DNA of 64,000 nt from Pelomonas paludis. Lineage in GTDB: Bacteria > Pseudomonadota > Gammaproteobacteria > Burkholderiales > Burkholderiaceae_C. The position numbers and the translations under genes were made by a program. Under the pieces are notes generated by a model. The model worked only from the letters and a program-made list of their open reading frames with translations, did no database searches and was not told the DNA's origin. Every line of letters starts with the position of its first letter. Position 1 is the first letter of the stretch. Below are positions 54,784 through 63,957 of this stretch, in pieces. The stretch spans positions 372,001 through 436,000 of the forward strand of contig NZ_JBDPZD010000002.1 of NCBI RefSeq assembly GCF_039872745.1. Direction: 5' to 3'.

Positions 54784-56236
54784 CCCGCTGCTCAAGTGGC
54801 TGCTGATCCCCGTGATCCTGCTGCTGGTGTTCGTCGGCATCAAGCTGTTCTCCGGCCCCGCCGGCCAGCGGCCCGCGCTGTCGGGCACGGCCAACCCGCT
54901 CACGCCCGAGGAGATGAAGGCCCTGGGCATCGAGGGCGACACGCCGCGCGACACGGTGGCCACGCTGGTCGCGCAGGTGAAACAGTTGCGCACCGAACTG
55001 CAGACCGCGCTGGGCGACAACCGGCAGCAGAAGACCGAGAACGAGCGCCTGCGCACCCGCGAGAGCGCGATCGACCAGCGCATCCAGACCGCGCTCGAAA
55101 GCGAACGCAGCCGCTTGCAGCAGGAACGCGAGCAGGTGGTGAGCGAGAAGCAGCAGACCCAGGGGTTGCTGCAGGATCTGCAGCAGCGGCTCGATGGCCT
55201 CTCCGGCAAAGGCGGCCAGGTCGACCTGCCCGTCGGGCTGGGCCTGGAAGAAGGCGACGGCAAGCGCTTCGGCAACAATGACGGCAGCAGCGCAGGCAAC
55301 GGCACACATTGGGTCGAACCGGGCGATGCCAAGACCGATGCCCGCAACAGCAGCAAGGAACCGAGCTTTCCGCTGAGCTTCGGCCCGGCGCAGAAAACCC
55401 TGTCGGCCGCCGCGGAGTCCGTCGCCGACGCCGGCGGGCGTGCGGTGGTCGGCGCCGTGGGTGCTACCACGACGCCGTTCTACACGGTGCCGCGCAATGC
55501 AACGCTGATGGGTTCGGTGGCGATGACGGCGCTGATCGGCCGCGTGCCCATCGACGGCACGGTCAATGACCCGTACCCCTTCAAGGTGCTGATCGGCCCG
55601 GACAACCTGACGGCAAACGGCATCGACATCCCCGACGTGGCCGGCGCCGTGGTCAGCGGCACGGCCTCGGGCGACTGGACGCTTTCGTGCGTGCGCGGGC
55701 AAATCCGTTCGGTCACTTTCGTGTTCCACGACGGCACCATCCGCACCGTGCCCGAGGACGGCAACCGGGACCAGCGCGGCGGGCAAGCCAGCGCCAACAG
55801 CACGACGAGTGCCACGCAAGGCGGCCTGGGCTGGATCAGCGATCCCTACGGCATTCCCTGCGTCAGCGGCGAGCGGCGCAGCAACGCGCAGCAGTACCTC
55901 GGCAGCCAGGCGCTGATCACTGCGGCCGGCGCGGGCGCGGCCTCGCTCATCAAATCCGACAACGGCAGCGTCGCCGTGGTCGCCAACGGCAACGGCTCGC
56001 TCGGCACGGTCGGCATCGGCGGCAACGAAGCGATGGGCCGCATCCTGGCCGGTGGCGTGCGCGACATGGCCGACTGGGTCAACAAGTTGTATGGCCAGGC
56101 CTTCGCGGCCGTCTACGTGCAGCCCGGCGCCAGGGTCGCCGTGCATCTGGAGCAGCCGCTCCACATCGACCACGACGCCCAGGGGCGTCGGGTGAACCAC
56201 CGCATCGGAGAAGCCCATGCCTCGGACCTGGATTGA
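54773..56236 (+). CDS. TIGR03752 ICE protein (TraB/VirB10-like)
   Basis: 487 aa, ATG 54773. N-terminal membrane span (5-23, LLKWLLIPVILLLVFVGIK), a coiled coil at about 75-150 (VAQVKQLRTELQTALGDNRQQ; QEREQVVSEKQQ), a low-complexity Gly/Asn/Ser region, then a C-terminal VirB10/TraB-like beta-barrel domain (PRNATLMGSVAMTALIGRVP; VQPGARVAVHLEQPL). It spans inner membrane, periplasm and outer-membrane complex. It overlaps TIGR03751 by 20 bases. Confidence 0.88.
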   Translation: MKSNPLLKWLLIPVILLLVFVGIKLFSGPAGQRPALSGTANPLTPEEMKALGIEGDTPRDTVATLVAQVKQLRTELQTALGDNRQQKTENERLRTRESAIDQRIQTALESERSRLQQEREQVVSEKQQTQGLLQDLQQRLDGLSGKGGQVDLPVGLGLEEGDGKRFGNNDGSSAGNGTHWVEPGDAKTDARNSSKEPSFPLSFGPAQKTLSAAAESVADAGGRAVVGAVGATTTPFYTVPRNATLMGSVAMTALIGRVPIDGTVNDPYPFKVLIGPDNLTANGIDIPDVAGAVVSGTASGDWTLSCVRGQIRSVTFVFHDGTIRTVPEDGNRDQRGGQASANSTTSATQGGLGWISDPYGIPCVSGERRSNAQQYLGSQALITAAGAGAASLIKSDNGSVAVVANGNGSLGTVGIGGNEAMGRILAGGVRDMADWVNKLYGQAFAAVYVQPGARVAVHLEQPLHIDHDAQGRRVNHRIGEAHASDLD

Positions 56237-56651
56237 CGCGACCGCCGTGCTGCTGGCGGCCGTCTTGCTCGGCGGCTGTGCGACCAGCAAGGAGAAGCTG
56301 CTGCCCCACGGCCACAACACAATGCTCGACATCTGGCAGCAGGAGACCGGCGGCGGCGAAGGCGGCGGCCCCACCGCACGGCAACTGCTCGACGCACGCC
56401 AAGGCCTGCGCCGGCCGCTGAACGAAGCCGACGTGCAGGCCACGCCCGCCGTGCAGGAGCGCTACACGCGTACCGCGAGCAACGAAATCTACCGGCAGTT
56501 TCATCGCCTGCCGAATCCCGACTTGGTGATGTACGTGTTCCCGCATCTGGCCGGCACCGACCCGGTGCCGGTGCCCGGTTACAGCACGGTGTTCCCGTTG
56601 TACCAGCGCGTGCAGTACGCAATGCCCGGCGAGCGGGTGGAGGACTATTGA
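56217..56651 (+). CDS. TIGR03751 conjugal transfer lipoprotein (VirB7-like)
   Basis: 144 aa, ATG 56217. Lipobox LLGGC at residues 17-21, so an outer-membrane lipoprotein. Conserved LPHGHNTMLDIWQQE behind the lipid anchor and YTRTASNEIYRQFHRLPNPDLVMYVFPHL further on. Its stop overlaps the TIGR03744 start by 1 base. Confidence 0.85.
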   Translation: MPRTWIDATAVLLAAVLLGGCATSKEKLLPHGHNTMLDIWQQETGGGEGGGPTARQLLDARQGLRRPLNEADVQATPAVQERYTRTASNEIYRQFHRLPNPDLVMYVFPHLAGTDPVPVPGYSTVFPLYQRVQYAMPGERVEDY

Positions 56652-59536
56652 TGGCTTGGTCGATGCCGTGGCCGCGCAAGGGAGCCGCTCCTCCGGCGGA
56701 TGGTGCGCAGGCGGCGGACGACGCCTGGGCGCAGCATGTCGCGACGCTGGCCGCGCAGGGCATACCCGAGCCCGGCGGCGCGCTCGCCGGCCAGCGCCGG
56801 CCCGCAACCCAGGCCGACCACGATGCGCTCTACACCGTCGCGCCGTCGTTCGCGGACATGCTGCCGTGGGCCGAGTACCTGCCGGGCTCGAAGGCCATGC
56901 TGCTCGAAGATGGGCAGTCGGTGGCCGCGTTCTTCGAGCTGCTGCCAGTGGGCACTGAAGGCCGCGAGCTGGCCTGGCTGTGGCAGGCCCGCGATGCGCT
57001 GGAGAACGCCCTGCAGGACTCTTTCGACGAACTCGATGAGAACCCCTGGGTGGTGCAGCTCTACGCCCAGGATGAAGCCGATTGGAACCCCTACCTGAGC
57101 AACTTGGCGGGCTACGTGCAGCCGCGTGCGCGGGGCAGCGCGTTCAGCGAGTTCTACCAGCGCTTCTTTGCCCACCACCTGCGCGCCATCGCCAAGCCGG
57201 GCGGGCTGTTCGAGGACACCACCGTCACCCGCCTGCCGTGGCGCGGCCAGGTGCGGCGCGTGCGTATGGTGGTCTACCGCCGCACGCCCACGGCTGCGGC
57301 CACGCGGCGCGGCCAGTCGCCCGAGCAGGCGCTGACCACGATCTGCGACCGGCTGGTGGGCGGGCTGGCGAATGCCGGCGTGAAGGCCCGGCGGCTCGGC
57401 GCGGCGGACATCCACGCCTGGCTGCTGCGCTGGTTCAACCCGCATCCGACCCTGCTCGGCCCGAGCGCCGAAGACCGCGAGCGCTTCTATGCGCTGACCC
57501 GCTACCCCGACGAGACCGAGGAGGGCGAAGTCGAACTCGCCAGCGGCACCGACTTCGCGCAGCGACTGTTCTTCGGCCCGCCGCGCTCGGATGTCGAGCA
57601 GGGCCTGTGGTTCTTCGATGGGCTCCCGCATCGCGTCATCGTGATGGATCGCCTGCGCATGCCGCCGGCGACCGGACACCTGACGGGCGAGACGCGCAAG
57701 GGCGGCGACGCCATGAACGCGCTGTTCGACCAGATGCCGGAAGACACGGTGATGTGCCTGACCGTGGTGGCGACACCGCAGGACGTGCTGGAAAGCCATC
57801 TCAATCACCTCGCCAAGAAGGCCGTCGGCGAAACCCTGGCCTCCGAACAGACGCGCGCGGACGTGCAGCAGGCCCGCGGCCTGATCGGCAGCGCCCACAA
57901 GCTCTACCGCGGCGCGCTGGCGTTCTACCTGCGTGGTCGAGATCAGGCTCAGCTCGACGCGCGCGGCCTGCAGCTCGTCAATGTGATGCTCAACGCGGGC
58001 CTGCAGCCGGTGCGCGAGGAAGACGAGGTGGCGCCGCTGAACAGCTACTTGCGCTGGCTGCCCTGCGTCTACGACCCGACCGCCGACAAGCGCGGGTGGT
58101 ACACGCAGCTCATGTTCGCGCAGCACGCTGCGAACCTGGCGCCGGTCTGGGGCCGCAGCCAGGGCACAGGCCACCCCGGCATCACCTTCTTCAATCGCGG
58201 CGGCGGCACGATCAGCTTCGACCCACTGAACCGGCTCGACCGGCAGATGAATGCGCATCTGTTCTTGTTCGGTCCCACGGGTTCCGGCAAATCCGCGACC
58301 CTCAACAACCTGCTCAACCAGGTCACCGCCATCTACCGGCCGCGGCTGTTCATCGTCGAAGCGGGCAACTCGTTCGGGCTGTTCGGCGACTTCGCCGTGC
58401 GCCTTGGGCTCAGCGTCAACCGCGTGAAGCTCGCACCAGGCTCGGGCGTCAGCCTGGCCCCGTTTGCCGATGCCTGGCGCCTGGTCGATACGCCGGGCCA
58501 GGTGCAGACCCTCGACGCCGACGCGCTCGACGAGGACCGCGCCGAAACTGCTGCGGCGATGGAAGGCGACGAGCAGCGCGACGTGCTCGGCGAGTTGGAG
58601 ATCACGGCGCGGCTGATGATCACGGGCGGTGAAGAGCGCGAGGAAGCGCGCATGACGCGCGCCGACCGCAGCCTGATCCGCCAGTGCATCCTCGACGCGG
58701 CGCGGCGCTGCGTGGCCGAGCAACGCACGGTGCTCACGCGGGACGTGCGCGACGCGCTGCGCGAGCGCAGCCGCGATGCCACGCTGCCGGAGACCCGGCG
58801 GGCGCGGCTGCAGGAGATGGCGGACGCGATGGATATGTTCTGCCAGGGCGTGGACGGTGAGATGTTCGACCGTCCGGGAACACCGTGGCCCGAGGCGGAC
58901 ATCACGATCGTGGATCTCGCCACCTTCGCCCGCGAGGGCTACAACGCGCAGCTCTCCATTGCCTACATCTCGCTGATCAACACGGTGAACAACATCGCCG
59001 AGCGGGACCAGTACCTGGGCCGACCCATCGTCAATGTGACGGACGAAGGCCACATCATCACCAAGAACCCGCTGCTCTCGCCGTACATCGTCAAGATCAC
59101 CAAGATGTGGCGCAAGCTCGGCGCCTGGTTCTGGCTGGCCACGCAGAACCTCGACGACCTGCCCAAGGCGGCCGAGCCCATGCTCAACATGATCGAGTGG
59201 TGGATCTGCCTGTCGATGCCGCCGGACGAGGTGGAGAAGGTCGCGCGCTTCCGTGAACTCAACGCTTCGCAGAAGGCGCTGATGCTGTCGGCGCGCAAGC
59301 AGGCCGGCGCCTTCTCGGAGGGCGTCATCCTCTCCAAGAGCATGGAAGTGCTGTTCCGCGCCGTGCCGCCCAGCCTCTACCTGGCGATGGCGATGACCGA
59401 ACCGGAGGAGAAGGCCGAGCGCTACCAGCTCATGCAACAGCATGGCATCAACGAACTGGATGCCGCCTTCCGCGTGGCCGAGAAGATCGACCGTGCGCGG
59501 GGCATCGAGCCGCTGGCGCTGGATGCATTGGCCTGA
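56651..59536 (+). CDS. TIGR03744 conjugative ATPase (VirB4/TraC-like)
   Basis: 961 aa from ATG 56651 (TTG 56648 precedes). N-terminal TraC-type domain (DMLPWAEYLPGSKAMLLEDG) and a C-terminal ATPase with Walker A GPTGSGKS (541-548) and Walker B IVNVTDEGHIIT (about 795). A conserved TQNLDDLPKAAEPMLNMIEWW follows. It powers pilus assembly and substrate transfer. Largest gene of the T4SS; no frameshift or missing motif. Confidence 0.93.
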   Translation: MAWSMPWPRKGAAPPADGAQAADDAWAQHVATLAAQGIPEPGGALAGQRRPATQADHDALYTVAPSFADMLPWAEYLPGSKAMLLEDGQSVAAFFELLPVGTEGRELAWLWQARDALENALQDSFDELDENPWVVQLYAQDEADWNPYLSNLAGYVQPRARGSAFSEFYQRFFAHHLRAIAKPGGLFEDTTVTRLPWRGQVRRVRMVVYRRTPTAAATRRGQSPEQALTTICDRLVGGLANAGVKARRLGAADIHAWLLRWFNPHPTLLGPSAEDRERFYALTRYPDETEEGEVELASGTDFAQRLFFGPPRSDVEQGLWFFDGLPHRVIVMDRLRMPPATGHLTGETRKGGDAMNALFDQMPEDTVMCLTVVATPQDVLESHLNHLAKKAVGETLASEQTRADVQQARGLIGSAHKLYRGALAFYLRGRDQAQLDARGLQLVNVMLNAGLQPVREEDEVAPLNSYLRWLPCVYDPTADKRGWYTQLMFAQHAANLAPVWGRSQGTGHPGITFFNRGGGTISFDPLNRLDRQMNAHLFLFGPTGSGKSATLNNLLNQVTAIYRPRLFIVEAGNSFGLFGDFAVRLGLSVNRVKLAPGSGVSLAPFADAWRLVDTPGQVQTLDADALDEDRAETAAAMEGDEQRDVLGELEITARLMITGGEEREEARMTRADRSLIRQCILDAARRCVAEQRTVLTRDVRDALRERSRDATLPETRRARLQEMADAMDMFCQGVDGEMFDRPGTPWPEADITIVDLATFAREGYNAQLSIAYISLINTVNNIAERDQYLGRPIVNVTDEGHIITKNPLLSPYIVKITKMWRKLGAWFWLATQNLDDLPKAAEPMLNMIEWWICLSMPPDEVEKVARFRELNASQKALMLSARKQAGAFSEGVILSKSMEVLFRAVPPSLYLAMAMTEPEEKAERYQLMQQHGINELDAAFRVAEKIDRARGIEPLALDALA

Positions 59537-59548
59537 AGGAGGAACAGC

Positions 59549-60289
59549 ATGTGCCTGTCTTCGTTCACTCGACGCCATACCTCGGTCGCGCTGCTGGTCG
59601 CGGTGGTGGGCGCCGCCGGGTGGTTGCTCCTGCGCACGCCCGATGCGGCCCCGGAGTTCACGCATCCAATCACGACCGTGTCCGAGCCACCAAAGCCGGC
59701 CGGACCGCCGTGGCTGTACGGCCGCAGCGATGCCCGCTTCACGGTGGTCGGTTACGCCGACCTGGAGTGCCCGTACTGCCGGGCGTACTTCCCGACGCTC
59801 CAGCGCTGGATCGACACCCACCCCGAGGTGAACTGGCAGTGGCATCACCTGCCGCTGCCCATGCACGAGCCCGCCGCGACCGCCGGGGCACGCCTGGCCG
59901 AGTGCGCGGGCGAGGTGGGCGGGCATGCCGCGTTCTGGCAGGCGGTGGCGTGGCTCTACGCGCACACCCGCGGCGACGGCCAGGGCCTGCCGGAGGGCCT
60001 GCGCTATCCCGACCTCACGCCAACCCTGCAGCAGTGCCTCGACAGCGAGCGGCCCGACACCGTGATCCGCGCCCAGGCCGCGGAGGCGGCACGACAGAGC
60101 ATTGCCGCCACGCCGGCCTTGCAACTGCGCGACCGCGAGTCAGGCAAGACGCTCCTGCTGCACGGCCCCATGGACGGCGACGCCTTGCTCTCGGCCATCG
60201 ACCTGCTGGCTGCCAGCGACACGGCGGGCGCCGAGTCCTCACATCCCCCAGACATGCCCACCAGCGTTGCTGGCGACATGCCCAGGTAG
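59549..60289 (+). CDS. DsbA/DsbC-like thioredoxin-fold protein
   Basis: 246 aa, ATG 59549 with AGGAGGA before it. One membrane anchor (VALLVAVVGAAGWLLL) then a thioredoxin fold: catalytic CPYC (74-77) in YADLECPYCRAYF, extended helical insertion, and a Thr-Pro near residue 188 (AATPALQL) as the cis-Pro loop. It should oxidise or isomerise disulphides of the secretion system. Its last 12 codons and stop run into the structured leader copy D (from 60261), so the 3' end is shared between a coding and a structured RNA function. Confidence 0.85.
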   Translation: MCLSSFTRRHTSVALLVAVVGAAGWLLLRTPDAAPEFTHPITTVSEPPKPAGPPWLYGRSDARFTVVGYADLECPYCRAYFPTLQRWIDTHPEVNWQWHHLPLPMHEPAATAGARLAECAGEVGGHAAFWQAVAWLYAHTRGDGQGLPEGLRYPDLTPTLQQCLDSERPDTVIRAQAAEAARQSIAATPALQLRDRESGKTLLLHGPMDGDALLSAIDLLAASDTAGAESSHPPDMPTSVAGDMPR

Positions 60290-60354
60290 CCATCGATCTT
60301 CGAGGCTACGGCGCGGCTTGTCCGCGTTGATCGAAACCCGTTCGCATCGCATCC
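60261..60354 (+). promoter_or_regulatory. recurrent structured RNA leader, copy D (radC-motif-like)
   Basis: P1 CCAGC/GCTGG (60261-60273), then ATGCCCAGG, P2 GTAGCC/GGCTAC (60286-60309), P3 CGCGG/CCGCG (60312-60326), then GTTGATCG, CCCGTTCGC and GCATCCC. It lies in front of radC, the gene after which, from memory, a known bacterial RNA motif is named. The stop codon of the DsbA-like gene (ATG CCC AGG TAG) lies within P2. Confidence 0.75.
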
Positions 60355-60422
60355 CTTGACGCGAACAGCCACTGCTTCCGCGGTGGTGGATGCCCGCTCG
60401 TCACCTGTTCCATCCCCATCGT

Positions 60423-60448
60423 CCCCAGGAGGGTTTGCCCTCCAGGGG
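60423..60448 (+). promoter_or_regulatory. leader hairpin before radC
   Basis: CCCC-a-GGAGGG pairs with CCCTCC-a-GGGG around TTTG, about 36 bases before the radC ATG. Same architecture as the leaders at 9-16.6 kb. Confidence 0.5.
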
Positions 60449-60484
60449 CAGGCGCCCTCCGATCTCATCCATTGGAGGTTCGTC

Positions 60485-60979
60485 ATGTCTCTCGTCATCG
60501 CCGACTCCCGCCCGGAGTCGCTCACCCTGATCGCCGCCCAGCACGAAGACTGGATCATTCGGCAGGCCATCACCCTGCTGGAGAACCGCGTGTTCAAGGC
60601 CGGTCCAGCGCTGGGCAGTCCCGCCGCCGTGCGTGACTACCTGCGCCTGAAACTGGTCGCGGAGCCGAACGAAATCTTCGCCGTCGTGTTCCTCGACAGC
60701 CAGCACCAGGTGCTCGCCTTTGAGCCGCTGTTCAAGGGCACGGTCGACCAGACTTCGGTGTATCCGAGGGTGGTTGTCCAGCGTGCGCTGATGCTCAACG
60801 CTTCGGCGCTGATCCTGGCGCATCAGCACCCCTCGGGGAACACCGAGCCCTCGGCCGCTGATCGTGCGATCACCGAGCGGCTGAAGAGCGCCCTGGCCAC
60901 CGTCGATGTCCGGGTGCTGGATCACTTCATCGTCGGCAAGGGCACGCCGTATTCGTTCGCCGAGCAAGGCCTGCTGTAG
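60485..60979 (+). CDS. radC: RadC-family JAMM protein
   Basis: 164 aa from ATG 60485 with TTGGAGG. It is the short, mobile-element type of RadC with only the JAMM domain and no N-terminal HhH part. The metal site is H113, H115 and D126 in HQHPSGNTEPSAAD, with E at about residue 77 in NEIFAVVF as general base. Its role in DNA repair is disputed; on mobile elements it is common next to antirestriction genes. It lies as an extra gene between the DsbA-like and TIGR03757 genes. Confidence 0.9.
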   Translation: MSLVIADSRPESLTLIAAQHEDWIIRQAITLLENRVFKAGPALGSPAAVRDYLRLKLVAEPNEIFAVVFLDSQHQVLAFEPLFKGTVDQTSVYPRVVVQRALMLNASALILAHQHPSGNTEPSAADRAITERLKSALATVDVRVLDHFIVGKGTPYSFAEQGLL

Positions 60980-61161
60980 CCGCGTCCTTCCATTGCGCCG
61001 CAACGGTGCTCGTCTGTTGTCCTCCACGGGAGCCTTCGGCTCCCGTTCTCTTTGGGCGCCGGCTTGCAGGAAATCGGAGCCCGCCGGTGTCGGATTCTTT
61101 GTCGCTCGCGGGCTGGCCTTGCGCTCGACTACAGGCTGCATCGACTCCGCGGAGGCGCGAC

Positions 61162-61599
61162 ATGCCGGCTCTTTCACTCGATCTTCCCGCCGCCTCACGG
61201 CGCCCTCTGGCCGCTGTGCTGTGCCTGGCGCTGCTCGCACCGGTCGCGGTGGCGGCGGACATGCTCGTCGTCACCGACAGCCGTCATCCGGTGCAGGCCC
61301 CGGCCGGCGTGCGCGTCATCGAGCTGGACCAGCCGGCGCACATCGAGGCCGAACTCACGGCGCGCCTGCCCGCTGACCCAGCCCAGGCGGAGGCCCTGGT
61401 ACGGCAGCGGCTGCTCGATGGCGGCGTCGACCTGCAGCGCCGCATCGGCCAGGCCTATCAGGGCGTCGCCGATGCCTGGGGACTGGGCATCGTCAAGATC
61501 CCTGCCGTGGTGGTCGATCGGCGCTACGTGGTCTACGGCGAGCCCGACGTGGCCCACGCCGTCGCGCGCATCGACGCCTACCGGAGCGCACGGCCATGA
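61162..61599 (+). CDS. TIGR03757 ICE protein
   Basis: 145 aa from ATG 61162 with CGGAGGCG before it. Signal peptide (LAAVLCLALLAPVAVAA). The core ADMLVVTDSRHPVQAPAGVRVIELD and GIVKIPAVVVDRRYVVYGEPD fits the thioredoxin-fold-like TIGR03757 proteins, related in position to TrbC-type pilus-assembly factors of F-like systems. Overlaps TIGR03756 by 4 bases. The 180 bases before it contain no supported gene. Confidence 0.85.
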   Translation: MPALSLDLPAASRRPLAAVLCLALLAPVAVAADMLVVTDSRHPVQAPAGVRVIELDQPAHIEAELTARLPADPAQAEALVRQRLLDGGVDLQRRIGQAYQGVADAWGLGIVKIPAVVVDRRYVVYGEPDVAHAVARIDAYRSARP

Positions 61600-62540
61600 G
61601 CCGCCTGATGACTTCCCGGCGCCTGCGCGCCATCGTCACCTCGCTGATGCTGGGCGCGGCCACCTCGGCGTTCGCCCTGAACACCGCCACCATCGTCTCG
61701 TCGGCGTTGTCGCCCGACTGCCTGGAGTACCGCGTCGTCGGCATCTGCTACTGGCTGTACTGCACGCCGTTCGGCTGCTCGGTGCGCACCTCGGTGAAGG
61801 TACGCCACTACGTGCCCGATGCCGTCGTGTCGAGCTACAGCAACACGGGCGAGAACCCCTGGCTGGAAGTGCGGGCGATGAGCATGCCGAATCCGACCGC
61901 CAAAGCCGGCGGCGACGGCACCACCAACCATGACAACGAGAACAACCTGGCGAAGTTCAAGAACGCTGACGTGATCGGCCACCCCGCCGGTCTGGTATTC
62001 AGCCAGTTCGCCGCCGCCTCGGGCTACTCCTGCGAGGGTGCGGGCACGGCCTTCATGCCCTACCTGCTGAGCACGCTCGATACCATCGCCTGGCGCTACA
62101 ACATCCCCGAAGCGTTCTATCCCGAAGCGCTGATTCCCGGACGGCGCGAGATCGGCACGCGCGCCGGCCTGAACCTGTGGGGCAACGTCTATCCGCGCGG
62201 CGGCTTCCTACACCAGACCGACGACCACAAGAGCGGCGCCGTGGTCGCGCAGCGCGCGGGCGACATCGTGACGCGCCGCAACCAGATTCACGTGTACCAG
62301 CCCCTGCTGGCCAACGCCCGTGACGGCTACTGGCCGGCCGGCGCGCTGATGGAGACCGACGCCTCGACGGGCAAGTGGCAGGAGCTGACGCCCACGCTCT
62401 CGAACAGTTGCGTGGTCTTCCCGCACAGCCGCACCCGCGTGCAGGCCCAGCAAGGCGACTACGCCTGGGCCTTGTGGCGGCCGTACTCCTGCTGCCGGCG
62501 CCGTGGCCAGGTCTTCCTCGGCAGCGTCGATTTCATGTGA
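61596..62540 (+). CDS. TIGR03756 ICE protein (TraU-like)
   Basis: 314 aa, ATG 61596. Signal peptide (AIVTSLMLGAATSAFA), cysteine-rich mature part beginning with CLEYRVVGICYWLYCTPFGC (TraU-type Cys motif) and later SCVVF and CCRRRG. At least nine cysteines need disulphide formation, which fits the DsbA-like gene upstream. TraU-like proteins belong to the F-type mating pair stabilisation set used by MPF_G. Confidence 0.88.
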   Translation: MSRLMTSRRLRAIVTSLMLGAATSAFALNTATIVSSALSPDCLEYRVVGICYWLYCTPFGCSVRTSVKVRHYVPDAVVSSYSNTGENPWLEVRAMSMPNPTAKAGGDGTTNHDNENNLAKFKNADVIGHPAGLVFSQFAAASGYSCEGAGTAFMPYLLSTLDTIAWRYNIPEAFYPEALIPGRREIGTRAGLNLWGNVYPRGGFLHQTDDHKSGAVVAQRAGDIVTRRNQIHVYQPLLANARDGYWPAGALMETDASTGKWQELTPTLSNSCVVFPHSRTRVQAQQGDYAWALWRPYSCCRRRGQVFLGSVDFM

Positions 62541-62550
62541 GGAACCCACG

Positions 62551-63957
62551 ATGAACGCCTCCCTCCCTGACTTCCTGCGCCGCGCGAAGTCGCACCTGCG
62601 GGCCACGCTGCTCGTGGCGACCATCACGATGGCCGTCGGCGCCGCCTGGGCGCAGACCCGCATCGACCCCAATGGCGTAAACGTCAGCGGCAGCGTGATC
62701 GGCGACGACGTGCTCTACAGCATCGGCGGCGGTCGGGCCGTGTCCATGGGCGGTGCGGGGAACATGCAGAGCATCGGTGTCGGCATCGGCTGGAACAGCA
62801 ACCTCATCTGCGGCGACATGAGCATCACCACGACGCTGCAGAACCAGTTGAACGGCATCACCAACGGCTTCCAGACGATCATGTCGAACGTGATCCAGAA
62901 CGCCACCGCTGCGGTGGCGTCGCTGCCGGCGCTGATCATCCAGCGCGCAGATCCCGGGCTCTACAACCTGCTCACCAACGGCATCCTGCAGGCGCGGCTG
63001 GACTTTGACCGCTCCAAGATGACCTGCCGTGCGATCGCCGAGCGGATGGCCGACATGGCTGGCGGCCAAGCCGGCTGGAACCAGCTCGCCGAGGGCCTCG
63101 CGCTGCGCGATGCGGTCGCCAGCACCGATGCCGTATCCGCCATCGAGCAGGCCGAGACCAACCGGGGCAACAACGGCGTGCCCTGGGTTGGCGGCAGCAA
63201 TGCCGGCGGCAACGGCCAAAGCTCGATCAAGGTGGTGGGCGACGTGACCCGTGTGGGCTACAACCTGCTCAACGGCCGCAGCGTCGGCGATACGTCGCCG
63301 ATTGCGTCCAGCGCCTGCGGCAACCGCCTGACCTGCCAGACTTGGCCATCGCCGCAGGCGGCCTCGGCCTGGGCGATCCGCGTGCTGGGCGAGCGTGAGC
63401 AGCGCACCTGCGAGAGCTGCACCAAGACGCAGACCACCCCAGGCGTCGGGCTCACGCCGATGATCCAGGAAGAGTACGAAACCAAGCTGCAGGCGCTGCA
63501 AGAGCTGGTGACAGGGGCGCGGCCGACGACGCCGGCCCATCTCGAAGCCGCCGGCAGCAGCTCGCTGCCGATCACCCGTGGCGTGATCGAAGCGCTACGC
63601 GACGAGCCCGATCAGGACGTGCTGGGCCGGCGTCTCGCATCCGAGGCCGCACTGTCGAGCGTGCTGGAAAAAGCCTTGCTGCTGCAGCGCACGCTGCTGA
63701 CGGGCAAGAAGGAGCCCAACGTCGCCGCCAACGAGCTGGCCGTGCAGGCGGTCGATCAGGAGAACGCCGCGCTGGAGCAAGAGATCAACAACCTCAAGAC
63801 CGAGCTGGAGCTGCGGCGCACGTTGGCCGGCAACTCGGCGATGGCGATCATCCAGCGCCACAGCACCCGCGCCGCCGGCTCGCGCGGCGTCTTCGAGGGC
63901 GACACCACGCGCGACCGTCTGCGGGAAGTCCAGAAACCGCGGAGCGGTACGCCATGA
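62551..63957 (+). CDS. TIGR03755 ICE protein (TraH-like)
   Basis: 468 aa from ATG 62551 with TGAGGAAC. Signal peptide (LVATITMAVGAAWA); a conserved GRAVSMGGAGNMQSIGVGIGWNSNLICGD; helical stretch with Cys pairs (SACGNRLTC, CESC); C-terminal coiled coil (ENAALEQEINNLKTELELRR). The layout is that of TraH-like outer-membrane-complex proteins, TIGR03755. Overlaps the next gene by 4 bases. Confidence 0.88.
   Translation: MNASLPDFLRRAKSHLRATLLVATITMAVGAAWAQTRIDPNGVNVSGSVIGDDVLYSIGGGRAVSMGGAGNMQSIGVGIGWNSNLICGDMSITTTLQNQLNGITNGFQTIMSNVIQNATAAVASLPALIIQRADPGLYNLLTNGILQARLDFDRSKMTCRAIAERMADMAGGQAGWNQLAEGLALRDAVASTDAVSAIEQAETNRGNNGVPWVGGSNAGGNGQSSIKVVGDVTRVGYNLLNGRSVGDTSPIASSACGNRLTCQTWPSPQAASAWAIRVLGEREQRTCESCTKTQTTPGVGLTPMIQEEYETKLQALQELVTGARPTTPAHLEAAGSSSLPITRGVIEALRDEPDQDVLGRRLASEAALSSVLEKALLLQRTLLTGKKEPNVAANELAVQAVDQENAALEQEINNLKTELELRRTLAGNSAMAIIQRHSTRAAGSRGVFEGDTTRDRLREVQKPRSGTP

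Noticed and set aside
8880..60290. Conserved mini-ORF ATG-CCC-AGG-TAG in the structured leaders, as if a regulatory three-codon peptide (MPR).
   Set aside because: Copy A has CAG instead of TAG, with a matching change in the other P2 strand, so the conserved feature is the stem, not the stop codon.
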